Virus record (IMG/VR): IMGVR_UViG_3300030329_003727
Span: 1 to 20,402 of that record
DNA length: 20,402 bases
From: a virus
Strand: one strand, 5' to 3'
Made by a program: the position numbers and the translations under genes. This document shows, in pieces, positions 1-7,828 of this stretch. The notes below the pieces were generated by a model. The model made no database searches. It was not told the DNA's origin and worked only from the letters and a program-made list of their open reading frames with translations. How positions within the stretch are numbered: the stretch's first letter is position 1; the number at the start of each line of letters is the position of its first letter.

Positions 1-1069
1 TTAAACCTAATGATCTACCAGAACCTGTGATAAATTTGCTATTATCAGCTAACTTCCAAGTATTACCTGAGAAGTGATTCTTAAGAGCTTCATCAAATTC
101 ACGTGCTCCACCAGTACCAGTATAAAGAGTTACTTGTTTTTTCGATGCATCAGTCATACCATAGAATAAATCACCAATAATATTCTTCAACTTAGTTTCA
201 GTCATAGTTGAATAGGAATCCGTATTAACGATTTGTTGTAAAAGACCAGGACCTATAATTACAGGTTGCCCGTTTTCGTCTTTCATATAAGTATGCCCAT
301 TAGCATCATAAGTTTTTTGACCATACCAGTAGTACATTTCACACTCTTCTTTAAAGTCAAGCATGTGTAAGTACTCTTCATAGTCCATCCAAAGTTTAGT
401 AGTAGATCCACCTTTAGTTGGTAGAGAAAATTCTGCTACAAAATCTTTAGCGTTTCCAGACATATGATAAGATTTTCTTACAGTTGTAAGTTTATTTCTT
501 ACCAAACCTGGAGATTCCCAGTTTGAAGCGTTACCTCTTGAGAAGTCAACTCCTACTGGTGCATACATTTGAGCCCAAAGAGCTCCAAGTGTTGCATCTG
601 CTGCAGCTAATGAAGCTGTTGCAGAAGGATTTACTAATTGTAATGTGTATGTCCAAGAAGTTCCACCAGCTGTTTGAACTGGTTCCTTCATAATACGTGC
701 TTGAGTACCTGCTTGAGATACAATTACGTAAGGAAATACAAAGTGTTTATCAGGAAATTCCAACTCAAAAGTTGCTCCTCCTAATCCTAAATTTGCTGTG
801 CTGTTAGTCGTTGCTACTGGTCTAGTCCTCAATCTATGTGTTGCCACACGATATTCATACTCCAAGCGATCAATAGACTTAACATTACCAACTCCTTCTG
901 TTAAGAAAGATAAAGGAAATCTTTTGTCATCTTTTCCTGCTAAATGAGTAATAATTGGAGACAGCTCAGTAGGTTTAGACAACAACGCATTTGCAAGACT
1001 GTTCATATCAGTCATTTGCGAATCATTGTAAAACGTTTTTTGAACGCTTATATTTGTTCCTGTTGGCAT
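1..1069 (-). CDS. Major capsid protein, crAss-like (C-terminus beyond window)
   Basis: The frame is open from the ATG at 1069 (MPTGTNISVQKTFYND...) to the window edge, about 356 codons, so the C-terminal part is missing. I read it as the head shell protein. The composition is that of a phage capsid, with long Thr/Ser/Gly-rich beta stretches, no membrane segment and no enzyme motif, and fragments such as KLWMDYEEYLHMLDFKEE and LYTGTGGAREFDEALKNHF resemble crAss-like capsid proteins. Its place as the last gene after terminase, portal and a Glu-rich scaffold-like protein is the standard head-module order. The codon use is less AT-rich than its neighbours, as expected for a highly expressed virion gene. 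A GC-rich hairpin lies just upstream of the start. Function is from family resemblance plus position; the exact family is unproven. Confidence 0.82.
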   Translation of the reverse strand, partial: MPTGTNISVQKTFYNDSQMTDMNSLANALLSKPTELSPIITHLAGKDDKRFPLSFLTEGVGNVKSIDRLEYEYRVATHRLRTRPVATTNSTANLGLGGATFELEFPDKHFVFPYVIVSQAGTQARIMKEPVQTAGGTSWTYTLQLVNPSATASLAAADATLGALWAQMYAPVGVDFSRGNASNWESPGLVRNKLTTVRKSYHMSGNAKDFVAEFSLPTKGGSTTKLWMDYEEYLHMLDFKEECEMYYWYGQKTYDANGHTYMKDENGQPVIIGPGLLQQIVNTDSYSTMTETKLKNIIGDLFYGMTDASKKQVTLYTGTGGAREFDEALKNHFSGNTWKLADNSKFITGSGRSLGL

Positions 1070-1088
1070 ATCTAATTATTTTTGTGGG

Positions 1089-1111
1089 CCCCTATCTCCC
1101 GTTACCAGGGG
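1089..1111 (-). other. GC-rich intercistronic hairpin before the capsid gene
   Basis: On the minus strand CCCCT (1111-1107) can pair with AGGGG (1093-1089) around a 13-nt loop. It sits in the 47-nt gap between the scaffold-like gene and the capsid ATG, and the block is strikingly GC-rich in an AT-rich genome. No U-run follows, so it does not look like a terminator. It may be an mRNA stabiliser or processing site that raises capsid mRNA above the upstream genes; that role is inference. Confidence 0.4.
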
Positions 1112-1116
1112 TACGT

Positions 1117-2229
1117 TTAGAAATTTAGATCTAATTCATCTAAATCTATATTTTTACTTCGTCTAGAAACTTTCTTAGCACTTTTAACTCTTTCTACATT
1201 TTTATTAATTTTATCTTTTAAAGATGTAGCGTTTGTAGTTCTAGCTTTAGTATTAATTATACTTTTTAAATCAAATCCTTTATACATTAAATAATCTATA
1301 GCTAATTTAACTTCTATATTTGCTTCAGTATGATCTAGATCTCTTTGTGTATATCCATTTTGATCTACTGGAGTTGATAAATATTTAAAGAACTTTTGTT
1401 TTTCTTTTTCAGGAATAGAAAGACCGGCAAATTCATCAGACTTATTAATAGTATCATTAATCTCTGTCCAAAACTCTTGCTGTTTTGCAGCTTTCTGCTC
1501 CATAGTTCTTTGCTGTTGAGATACTAAACTTGCTCTCTCGTCAGCTTGAACTTTAGCTAATGATTTTCTTGCTATCTCTGCTTTAGATTTTAACTTTCCG
1601 CTATCTTCTAAATCTCCAAGAAAATCTTTTACAAATTCGTCATCATGACCTTTTTGTTGAAGATAAGTAGATAAAATAGCTTTTTGACTATGAACATCAT
1701 CTTCAGCAATTTCTAATTTACCATAATCAAAACTAGGATCATTAGCTCGCATAAATGTGTCAGAATTTCCTCCAGCTAATACATATTGAATATGTTCTTT
1801 AACTTTAGGGAAAGCTTCTAATACTTCATCTAATCTATCATCAGCCATTTGTGATGCTACATCTTTAGTTAATTCAACTAATCCTTCTGTAGTATCATCA
1901 TATTCTCCAGAACCTTCATATCCTAATTTACCTAAGATTTGACTAACAACTGTTTCACTCTCATCTTCTACTTTTTCTTCTTCAACTTCTTCCTCTACCG
2001 TTTCCTCCTGAGTTTCTTCTTCTGCTTTTGGTTCTACTTCTTTTTCTTCTACCTCTACTTTCTCTTCCTTCTTTTCTTCAATCTCTTTTTCAAACTCTGC
2101 TTCTTCTTGAGAAGCTTCTACTTTTTGCTCTTCTTGAGCAGGAGTTACTTCCTCTGTAGCTACTCCTTCTCCACTAATAACATCATCAAATAAGATGTCA
2201 TCTAGCTTAATTTTTTCATTTGTGTCCAT
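1117..2229 (-). CDS. Glu-rich capsid scaffold-like protein
   Basis: This 370-residue protein sits directly before the capsid gene. Residues about 25-100 are an extreme acidic tract of Glu-rich low complexity, followed by a helical, coiled-coil-like region (about 180-270, with KAEIARKSLAKVQADERASL) and a basic C-terminus (about 335-362, KINKNVERVKSAKKVSRRSK). An acidic, helical protein with a basic tail encoded immediately upstream of the capsid gene is typical of scaffolding proteins, which bind capsid subunits through a charged terminus and leave during maturation. The assignment rests on architecture and position; no conserved motif was recognised. The plus-strand Phe-rich open frame over the acidic tract is its antisense shadow. 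A possible promoter motif (TAAATTTG, 2252-2259) lies 23 nt before the start. Confidence 0.65.
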   Translation of the reverse strand: MDTNEKIKLDDILFDDVISGEGVATEEVTPAQEEQKVEASQEEAEFEKEIEEKKEEKVEVEEKEVEPKAEEETQEETVEEEVEEEKVEDESETVVSQILGKLGYEGSGEYDDTTEGLVELTKDVASQMADDRLDEVLEAFPKVKEHIQYVLAGGNSDTFMRANDPSFDYGKLEIAEDDVHSQKAILSTYLQQKGHDDEFVKDFLGDLEDSGKLKSKAEIARKSLAKVQADERASLVSQQQRTMEQKAAKQQEFWTEINDTINKSDEFAGLSIPEKEKQKFFKYLSTPVDQNGYTQRDLDHTEANIEVKLAIDYLMYKGFDLKSIINTKARTTNATSLKDKINKNVERVKSAKKVSRRSKNIDLDELDLNF

Positions 2230-2251
2230 ATATATTTATTGTTTTAAGTTA

Positions 2252-2259
2252 CAAATTTA
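2252..2259 (-). promoter_or_regulatory. Possible -7 element TAAATTTG before the scaffold-like gene
   Basis: It matches the Bacteroidota -7 pattern TAnnTTTG in the gap between the 931-residue gene and the scaffold-like gene. No TTTG was found at the expected -33 spacing, so this is weak. Confidence 0.25.
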
Positions 2260-2310
2260 GTAATTATATTGATATTTTTTATAATTATTTTATTTTTAGG
2301 TTCTCTATTA

Positions 2311-5106
2311 TTATATAACACTTATCGAATACCTTGATTTATATCCTCCCTTTTTAAATTTCATTTTATACCCTTCATAGAACCGTTCTCTAGATTTAGT
2401 CTTATCTTTTATTTCTAAATTCTTTCTATAATTCTCATCATAATAATTAAACATATTTGCTGTATCTGTTATATTAGGAATTACTTCTGGAGATCTTCCA
2501 TATGTCATACGCATTGCAGCTACAGCAGCTAAAGCATTATCGGTTTTTAATAATTTATTATATTCATCTTTTGTAGTAGGTAGCCCTAAGTCTTTAAGAT
2601 ATTTAAAATATTTCTTTTGGGTAGTACTATATCCCATTTTCTCCCCTTTTTTATTTACTCTTTCATCAAATAAATCATTAACCATTATTGGATCAATAGA
2701 TGCTTGCGAACTAGTATAATCTCTTCCATAAGCTTCAGGATTATACCCCATACTATTTTCCATAAAATTAGTTACTTCTAATAGTTTTCTTAATCTCTCT
2801 CTATTTTCTTCAGGCTCTTTATCTACAATTGTATTTATGGCACTTGTTAAATCTTGTCTTCTTTGAAATCCACCTGTTTGATTTTTTAACCAAGGTTTAA
2901 ATTTATCAGCATCTATCAACAGCTTTTTTGCTGCTTCAGACTCTAAATGATGTTCATAAAATAAAGCTGGTAGTGATATTTCATCACCAGATGGATTAAA
3001 TACCATATCATCAATTTTAGATTGCAATGAAGTATAATCTTTAAGTTTTGAAAAATCTTGTTTTAGTAGTTTTTTATACTTTTCTTTCCCTACTATTTTC
3101 ATTACTTCATTTGGATCCATAGAACGGTCAAATGGTTTCCCAGTTTGTGGATTTATTAAATTTTCTTGTAGATTTCTAACTACATCCTCAAGTTCTCGGG
3201 CAAGTTTATCTTGATCGACTTTCCACTTCATTACCCCTTCTTCTAAAAATTTTCCGTCTTTACCATATTTTAATTTATCGGCTTTAGTCATTCTATGTAA
3301 CCAATCTCCTTTCAAACGATCCTTATAAGGTAATAACCCTTTATCAAACAACTCTTTTTCTGCTTTCTTATCATATACAGATTTTAACCACTTATCAGCC
3401 GCTGCCTTACTCCCATACCATTTAACAGCATCGTCATAACTATGAACTATTATCCATTCTTTTCCTTTTGGAGAATAAAATCTATTTTTAGATTTAAATT
3501 GAGGTAAAGGAGGATCAACAGCTTCACCTATAAGTTTTTTAGTGCCCGCAGTTTTTAATCCTACAAAAGGATTAACTAACATATCTGCTACTCCCTTAAC
3601 ACTAAGTAAAGGAACAGCAGGCATCTTATGAGCGGCAATTAACATTTCCCAAGGAGCTAATGTAGATTTTGTAGTTCCTCTAGCAGCATGTTTACCTCCT
3701 ACTAATTCTCCTTTATGCGTGAAGAAACTTCCATCGTCAGTTTCATCAATTTTTATATCTGGGGGAGTAGTAGTATATGATGTAGTATTAAATCCGCCGT
3801 TTTGAGCCAGCATAACATTAAATTTTTCTAGATTTTTTTTATACCCACCCTTTTGTTTTAATGTATTTAAATATTTATTGTATTCTTTTATATTACTAAA
3901 AGTTTCTACATTTTTTAATAATCCTTTATTAACATCAAATTCTTTAAAGTCTGTATGTGATGGTTTTTTAGACAAAAACTTTTGTGGACCTCCTCTATAC
4001 ATTTTGGGAAGTAATTCATTTTCAACTTCTATTTTAAATATTTTTGCATTGGGATTGCCCCTACTAAACTTATCTTGATATTCTAAAGGACCCATTGGAT
4101 CTGCTGAATACCAATTGCCTGTTGTTCCCGTAGGCTTATCACCATATCTATATAAAGTTGTTTTACCACTTTTCCCCATTTTATCTAAATGACTTGATAA
4201 GTTTTTTTGTGTTAAAGTTAGATCAGGATGTTGTGTATATTGACCCTCTACTATTGGCTTCTTAATTTTATAACCTTTACCTGATATATATGGACTATTA
4301 CCATAATATTCTAAATCTTTAGAAGCATCATATTTTACTCTATCTTTAACATTATCAATAAAATTTATTTTACTACTTGGGCCTGGTTTAGGTTTAGATT
4401 TAAATATATTTTTAACTTTACTAGCTAATTTTTTAGTTCCTTCTACTAAATATTTAGCACTAAAAGGTATTATTCCAAACCCTGCATATAAAGCTGCATC
4501 AGTATAATTTCCTTCTTTAGCTTTTGAAACTGCATGAACAAAATCTGCAGTAGGATTAATAATAGCTGCAGCATCTAATATTGCATCTTTCTCTTCCTTC
4601 CCTGGTTCATAACCAAATTGTTTCATCCAAAAATCTTTTTCTTGTCTTAAACCTTTTGCATCTACAAACTTACCAAGTTTTGACTGTTCAAACTTTTTCC
4701 ATCTACTTTCTTTTACCCCACCTTTTTGATAAGCAGCTGGGGATTCTATTACTGTCCCTTCATAAGGACCAGTTGGTAAATCTTGTATTCCTGGGGGTAC
4801 ATTTTCATAACTTTCTACTAAATGCCCTTGATTATCATATTTATTAATATCAATAGGAGCCTGCATCCCAACAGTATTAAATGACTGATTAGGCTGTACA
4901 TTAGGGAACGCCATGCTAGCCTGGGTATTACCCATAGCATGTTCCTCTCTTAATCCTATTTCTTGTTGTTGTGGAGTTGATGCTACCATAGGTTCTGGGA
5001 ACATCATCTGTTGTTCTGCCTGAGCAAAAAGATCTAAATAACTTCCTTCGTAACCTTGAGCTTTGGCATTTCGTACTATGGCTAATTTTTGAGCGTTATT
5101 TAGCAT
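2311..5106 (-). CDS. Large mosaic virion-associated protein with ADP-ribosyltransferase-like patch
   Basis: A 931-residue protein encoded between portal and scaffold, its start overlapping the portal stop by 11 nt. The N-terminus (residues 1-33, helical, ending YLDLFAQAEQQ) resembles short start modules common in Bacteroidota phage structural proteins. Residues about 317-361 contain LYRYG, then GNWYSAD, then LEYQDKFS and KIFKIEV. This pattern resembles the ADP-ribosyltransferase fold (R in strand one, aromatic-S motif, helix with Y), but the catalytic Glu cannot be fixed by eye. Short motifs ending in KGG or NGG recur at about 126-130 (YQKGG), 418-422 (QKGGY), 434-439 (AQNGGF) and near the C-terminus (FKKGGY), spaced like domain boundaries. 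It may be an internal or ejected virion protein, possibly proteolytically processed. The C-terminal half is unrecognised. Confidence 0.6.
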   Translation of the reverse strand: MLNNAQKLAIVRNAKAQGYEGSYLDLFAQAEQQMMFPEPMVASTPQQQEIGLREEHAMGNTQASMAFPNVQPNQSFNTVGMQAPIDINKYDNQGHLVESYENVPPGIQDLPTGPYEGTVIESPAAYQKGGVKESRWKKFEQSKLGKFVDAKGLRQEKDFWMKQFGYEPGKEEKDAILDAAAIINPTADFVHAVSKAKEGNYTDAALYAGFGIIPFSAKYLVEGTKKLASKVKNIFKSKPKPGPSSKINFIDNVKDRVKYDASKDLEYYGNSPYISGKGYKIKKPIVEGQYTQHPDLTLTQKNLSSHLDKMGKSGKTTLYRYGDKPTGTTGNWYSADPMGPLEYQDKFSRGNPNAKIFKIEVENELLPKMYRGGPQKFLSKKPSHTDFKEFDVNKGLLKNVETFSNIKEYNKYLNTLKQKGGYKKNLEKFNVMLAQNGGFNTTSYTTTPPDIKIDETDDGSFFTHKGELVGGKHAARGTTKSTLAPWEMLIAAHKMPAVPLLSVKGVADMLVNPFVGLKTAGTKKLIGEAVDPPLPQFKSKNRFYSPKGKEWIIVHSYDDAVKWYGSKAAADKWLKSVYDKKAEKELFDKGLLPYKDRLKGDWLHRMTKADKLKYGKDGKFLEEGVMKWKVDQDKLARELEDVVRNLQENLINPQTGKPFDRSMDPNEVMKIVGKEKYKKLLKQDFSKLKDYTSLQSKIDDMVFNPSGDEISLPALFYEHHLESEAAKKLLIDADKFKPWLKNQTGGFQRRQDLTSAINTIVDKEPEENRERLRKLLEVTNFMENSMGYNPEAYGRDYTSSQASIDPIMVNDLFDERVNKKGEKMGYSTTQKKYFKYLKDLGLPTTKDEYNKLLKTDNALAAVAAMRMTYGRSPEVIPNITDTANMFNYYDENYRKNLEIKDKTKSRERFYEGYKMKFKKGGYKSRYSISVI

Positions 5107-7417
5107 TATTAGACTTATTAGCTGCTTTCGCTTTAACTTTCACTTCTGATCGTTTGATCCCTAATTCAGATCTATCAATTTCTTCATCAGCTTTATTACT
5201 TCTAATAGTTTCATCTAATTCTCTTTCTTTAATATCTATTTCTTGATTTCTAGCATCATGCTCTCTAATTAACTTCTGCATATTAAATCCAGTTTCTTCT
5301 GGACCGTCTTTTTTAGACTCAGCGTTAATTAAAGCAATTTCAATTTGAGTTTGTCTATCTTTCTCTTTTTCTAAAGATTCTGCTTCTTGCTTAGCAGCTT
5401 CTGCCTCTTGTTGCATTTTCTGCAATTGTTGTTGGGCTTGTTCTTGAGCTTGCTGTTGAGCTTGTTCTAATTCTTGCTGTGTTTTTTCAGCCCTTTTCAT
5501 TTTATCCTTTAATTGTGGAAGAGATGTAGTCTCTAACATTTCAGCAATTGTAGAAACTTGTACTCCATTTTGGAGCATCGCCTGAGATAAGGTTTTAACT
5601 GCCTCAAGACGTTCTTGATCTTTTCCAGCATCCGAAACAAATATTCCATAATTAGATTCCATATACTCCAAAGGATTAACAGATAAAAATTCTATAGTGC
5701 CATCAGGCATTACAAAAGTACCTTTCTTTCCAGTTATCCATGCCTCTTTAGAATAATCTAATAAAGCTTGAAGATCTCTTTGTTCCATTCTTTCAAATTT
5801 TCTAAATAAATCTTCAGTAATATGTGATGATTGTAATATAGCTTGTTGAGAAGTAGCTTTACCTTCATATGCTCCAATCTCTCCTTGTCTTTGCCTACTT
5901 ACCCCAGAAATTTTTTCCCATTCAACTAAAATTGATTCTAACAATGCTATGTATTGCTCAATAGTCTTAATAGACATATCTAATACAGATTGATGTTGAG
6001 GGTTAAGTTGAATTCCTTCTTTATTATAATCTACCCAAGCAATACCTGTACCTTCTACATAATACATAAACTTATCCATATCCCATTTCTTTGGGATCAT
6101 ATTAATATCAAATTGAGCGATAATATCTTTACTCCTAGCTATAGCTAATTCTAATCTATATTTATAGATATTATAATTTAACTGGTATGGTATCCCTAAT
6201 TTAACTAATGATAGATTAGCAGAATTAGTATCTGAGTATCTTCTACCATTAATAGGTAATTTACATTTTGAAGGATTATCTAAAGATAGTCTTTGATTTT
6301 CTATAGGGGCAATATTAATAAACATTCTCCCATCAATTCTAGTTCCTCCCCATACTTCATTAACCCAAAGCCATTCTAAAGAAGCTCCTTGATCTTTTAA
6401 TTCTTTAGGTAATCTAAATCCGTCTTCCACTTCCTGAGTTTCCATTTCTCCAGTTTCTATATCTAAATAAGTTAAAAATCCAATACGTTTACGAGATTTC
6501 CAATAAACATTTACAACTTCAACTAATCTATTTCTAAAAGCATTTTCATCTTTACCCGCAGATTTAGCATAAATAAAATATGCATCAGTTTCTTGATGCC
6601 TTGGTTCTTCTAATTCTAAAATTTGCTGTTCTGATAAATACTCATAATAATTATCTATAATTGTAGAAGTGTGAGCATATTTTCTTACTAATGCCCAATC
6701 TCCATCTTCAACAAATTCCAAATCTGGGTCAAGATCATAATCTACATCAATAGGATTTAATACCTCATAAAAAGGTTCTCCATTTCTAACTCCTCTATGT
6801 GTATATACTTCCCCACTAACTAAATAATGAAACCAAGCTTTTTGAACTTTATCATATACCTCTTGTTCTTGCATTATATATGTCAAAGCATTTTGACCAA
6901 TAATAGCTCTATTATCCACATATGAATTATTAAACATATCAACTATATGTTGTGGAGGTTGAACTTGCTGAAGTTCTTCTTCAGTTAACTCTCTCCCTTC
7001 TTGCATTTGCAATTGTTGAATAAATTGCATATGTAAATTTTGAAAAATAGAATCATTTAAAGCTTCTTCTCTTCTAGTTACAGAATCAGAATTTTGTACT
7101 GTAACGGTATAATTGAGGGGGCGTTTTGACTTTTCCCCTAGAAGAAGATCAATTATGGGTTTGATAATGGGGTAGTTACGCATTTTAGAAGGAAAATTCT
7201 TACGGCTTTTGCCATAAGGTTTTAATACATAACTATAATCTGCATCCTCAATTATTCCGTTATAGTAGTCATATAAGGCTTTAATATCATCTTTTTTGTT
7301 ATTATAGCCTATTCCTGAATTAGAAAGATTTATAAATGCATCTACGCATTCCTCTCTCCATTTTTTATTCTTTTTGCTTAAAGGCAGTTTTTGCCGAGGT
7401 ATTTTATCGTATCCCAT
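5096..7417 (-). CDS. Portal protein, crAss-like
   Basis: This 773-residue protein forms the dodecameric ring through which DNA enters and leaves the head. The N-terminal third has motifs I associate with crAss-like portals: ALYDYYNG, then a KSRKNFPSKMRNYPIIKPI stretch and LLLGEKSKRP (about residues 75-103), followed by an alpha/beta body. A helical C-terminal tail (about residues 655-720) is a Gln/Glu/Ala-rich coiled coil, ending in a charged, Lys-rich tail. It lies downstream of terminase and SET genes and upstream of the head assembly genes, the usual order. A TATATTTG box lies only 8 nt before the ATG, so its transcript could be almost leaderless. Portal identity is high confidence; the crAss-like label is from recognition. 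Confidence 0.85.
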   Translation of the reverse strand: MGYDKIPRQKLPLSKKNKKWREECVDAFINLSNSGIGYNNKKDDIKALYDYYNGIIEDADYSYVLKPYGKSRKNFPSKMRNYPIIKPIIDLLLGEKSKRPLNYTVTVQNSDSVTRREEALNDSIFQNLHMQFIQQLQMQEGRELTEEELQQVQPPQHIVDMFNNSYVDNRAIIGQNALTYIMQEQEVYDKVQKAWFHYLVSGEVYTHRGVRNGEPFYEVLNPIDVDYDLDPDLEFVEDGDWALVRKYAHTSTIIDNYYEYLSEQQILELEEPRHQETDAYFIYAKSAGKDENAFRNRLVEVVNVYWKSRKRIGFLTYLDIETGEMETQEVEDGFRLPKELKDQGASLEWLWVNEVWGGTRIDGRMFINIAPIENQRLSLDNPSKCKLPINGRRYSDTNSANLSLVKLGIPYQLNYNIYKYRLELAIARSKDIIAQFDINMIPKKWDMDKFMYYVEGTGIAWVDYNKEGIQLNPQHQSVLDMSIKTIEQYIALLESILVEWEKISGVSRQRQGEIGAYEGKATSQQAILQSSHITEDLFRKFERMEQRDLQALLDYSKEAWITGKKGTFVMPDGTIEFLSVNPLEYMESNYGIFVSDAGKDQERLEAVKTLSQAMLQNGVQVSTIAEMLETTSLPQLKDKMKRAEKTQQELEQAQQQAQEQAQQQLQKMQQEAEAAKQEAESLEKEKDRQTQIEIALINAESKKDGPEETGFNMQKLIREHDARNQEIDIKERELDETIRSNKADEEIDRSELGIKRSEVKVKAKAANKSNNAK

Positions 7418-7424
7418 AATCTTA

Positions 7425-7432
7425 CAAATATA
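7425..7432 (-). promoter_or_regulatory. TATATTTG -7 element abutting the portal start
   Basis: It matches Bacteroidota TAnnTTTG exactly and ends 8 nt upstream of the portal ATG. The nearest TTTG upstream is 25 nt away instead of 19-21, so the -33 box is imperfect. If used, the mRNA leader would be only a few nucleotides. Confidence 0.4.
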
Positions 7433-7494
7433 ATAAAATTTTAAACTGGTTTATAATCAAAAATAATTTTTATTGATTCTTTATAGATATATCA

Positions 7495-7827
7495 CTACAG
7501 ATAATCACAAATACTATATAAACCATATTTTAAAGTTAATTCGTCTCCTTGTTTTATTTTTTTAAGTGTTTTTAAATGTTTATATTCTTCATGTTCATCA
7601 TCAATTAATTCACAATTTGGCTTTTCTGAATGATTTATAAATCCCCCTAAAGGAGTACGTATATAATCATGTTGAAAATTTGGATCATAAACATGTGTAA
7701 TACCTATAACTACCTCTCCTGGAATGTCTTCTCTAGCGAGAATCCCTGCTCCATGAATTTGTGACGGACCTATTGCCAAGTATTCCGGGAGAGGGTTATA
7801 AGGTCTTTTTTTATCTTTTTTACTCAT
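7495..7827 (-). CDS. SET-domain protein, putative protein lysine methyltransferase
   Basis: A minimal SET domain of 110 residues. Visible hallmarks are the GxG-type S-adenosylmethionine loop (IHGAGILAREDIPGE, about 24-38), the knot motif NHSEKPNC (65-72) and the C-terminal GDELTLKY (94-101) with the expected tyrosine. The family transfers methyl groups from S-adenosylmethionine to lysine side chains; the substrate here is unknown. I chose the ATG at 7827, just after the terminase stop, with an AT-rich leader. A longer frame from 7848 adds MIQIIIN and would overlap terminase by 20 nt. Its place between terminase and portal, inside a packed head operon, suggests action on a virion or packaging protein (inference). 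No pre-SET or post-SET cysteine clusters are present. Confidence 0.75.
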   Translation of the reverse strand: MSKKDKKRPYNPLPEYLAIGPSQIHGAGILAREDIPGEVVIGITHVYDPNFQHDYIRTPLGGFINHSEKPNCELIDDEHEEYKHLKTLKKIKQGDELTLKYGLYSICDYL

Positions 7828-7828
7828 A

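Noticed and set aside
1939-2193. Plus-strand Phe/Leu-rich open frame
   Set aside because: It is the antisense of the Glu-rich tract of the scaffold-like gene (GAA/GAG read backwards as TTC/CTC); no promoter or leader.
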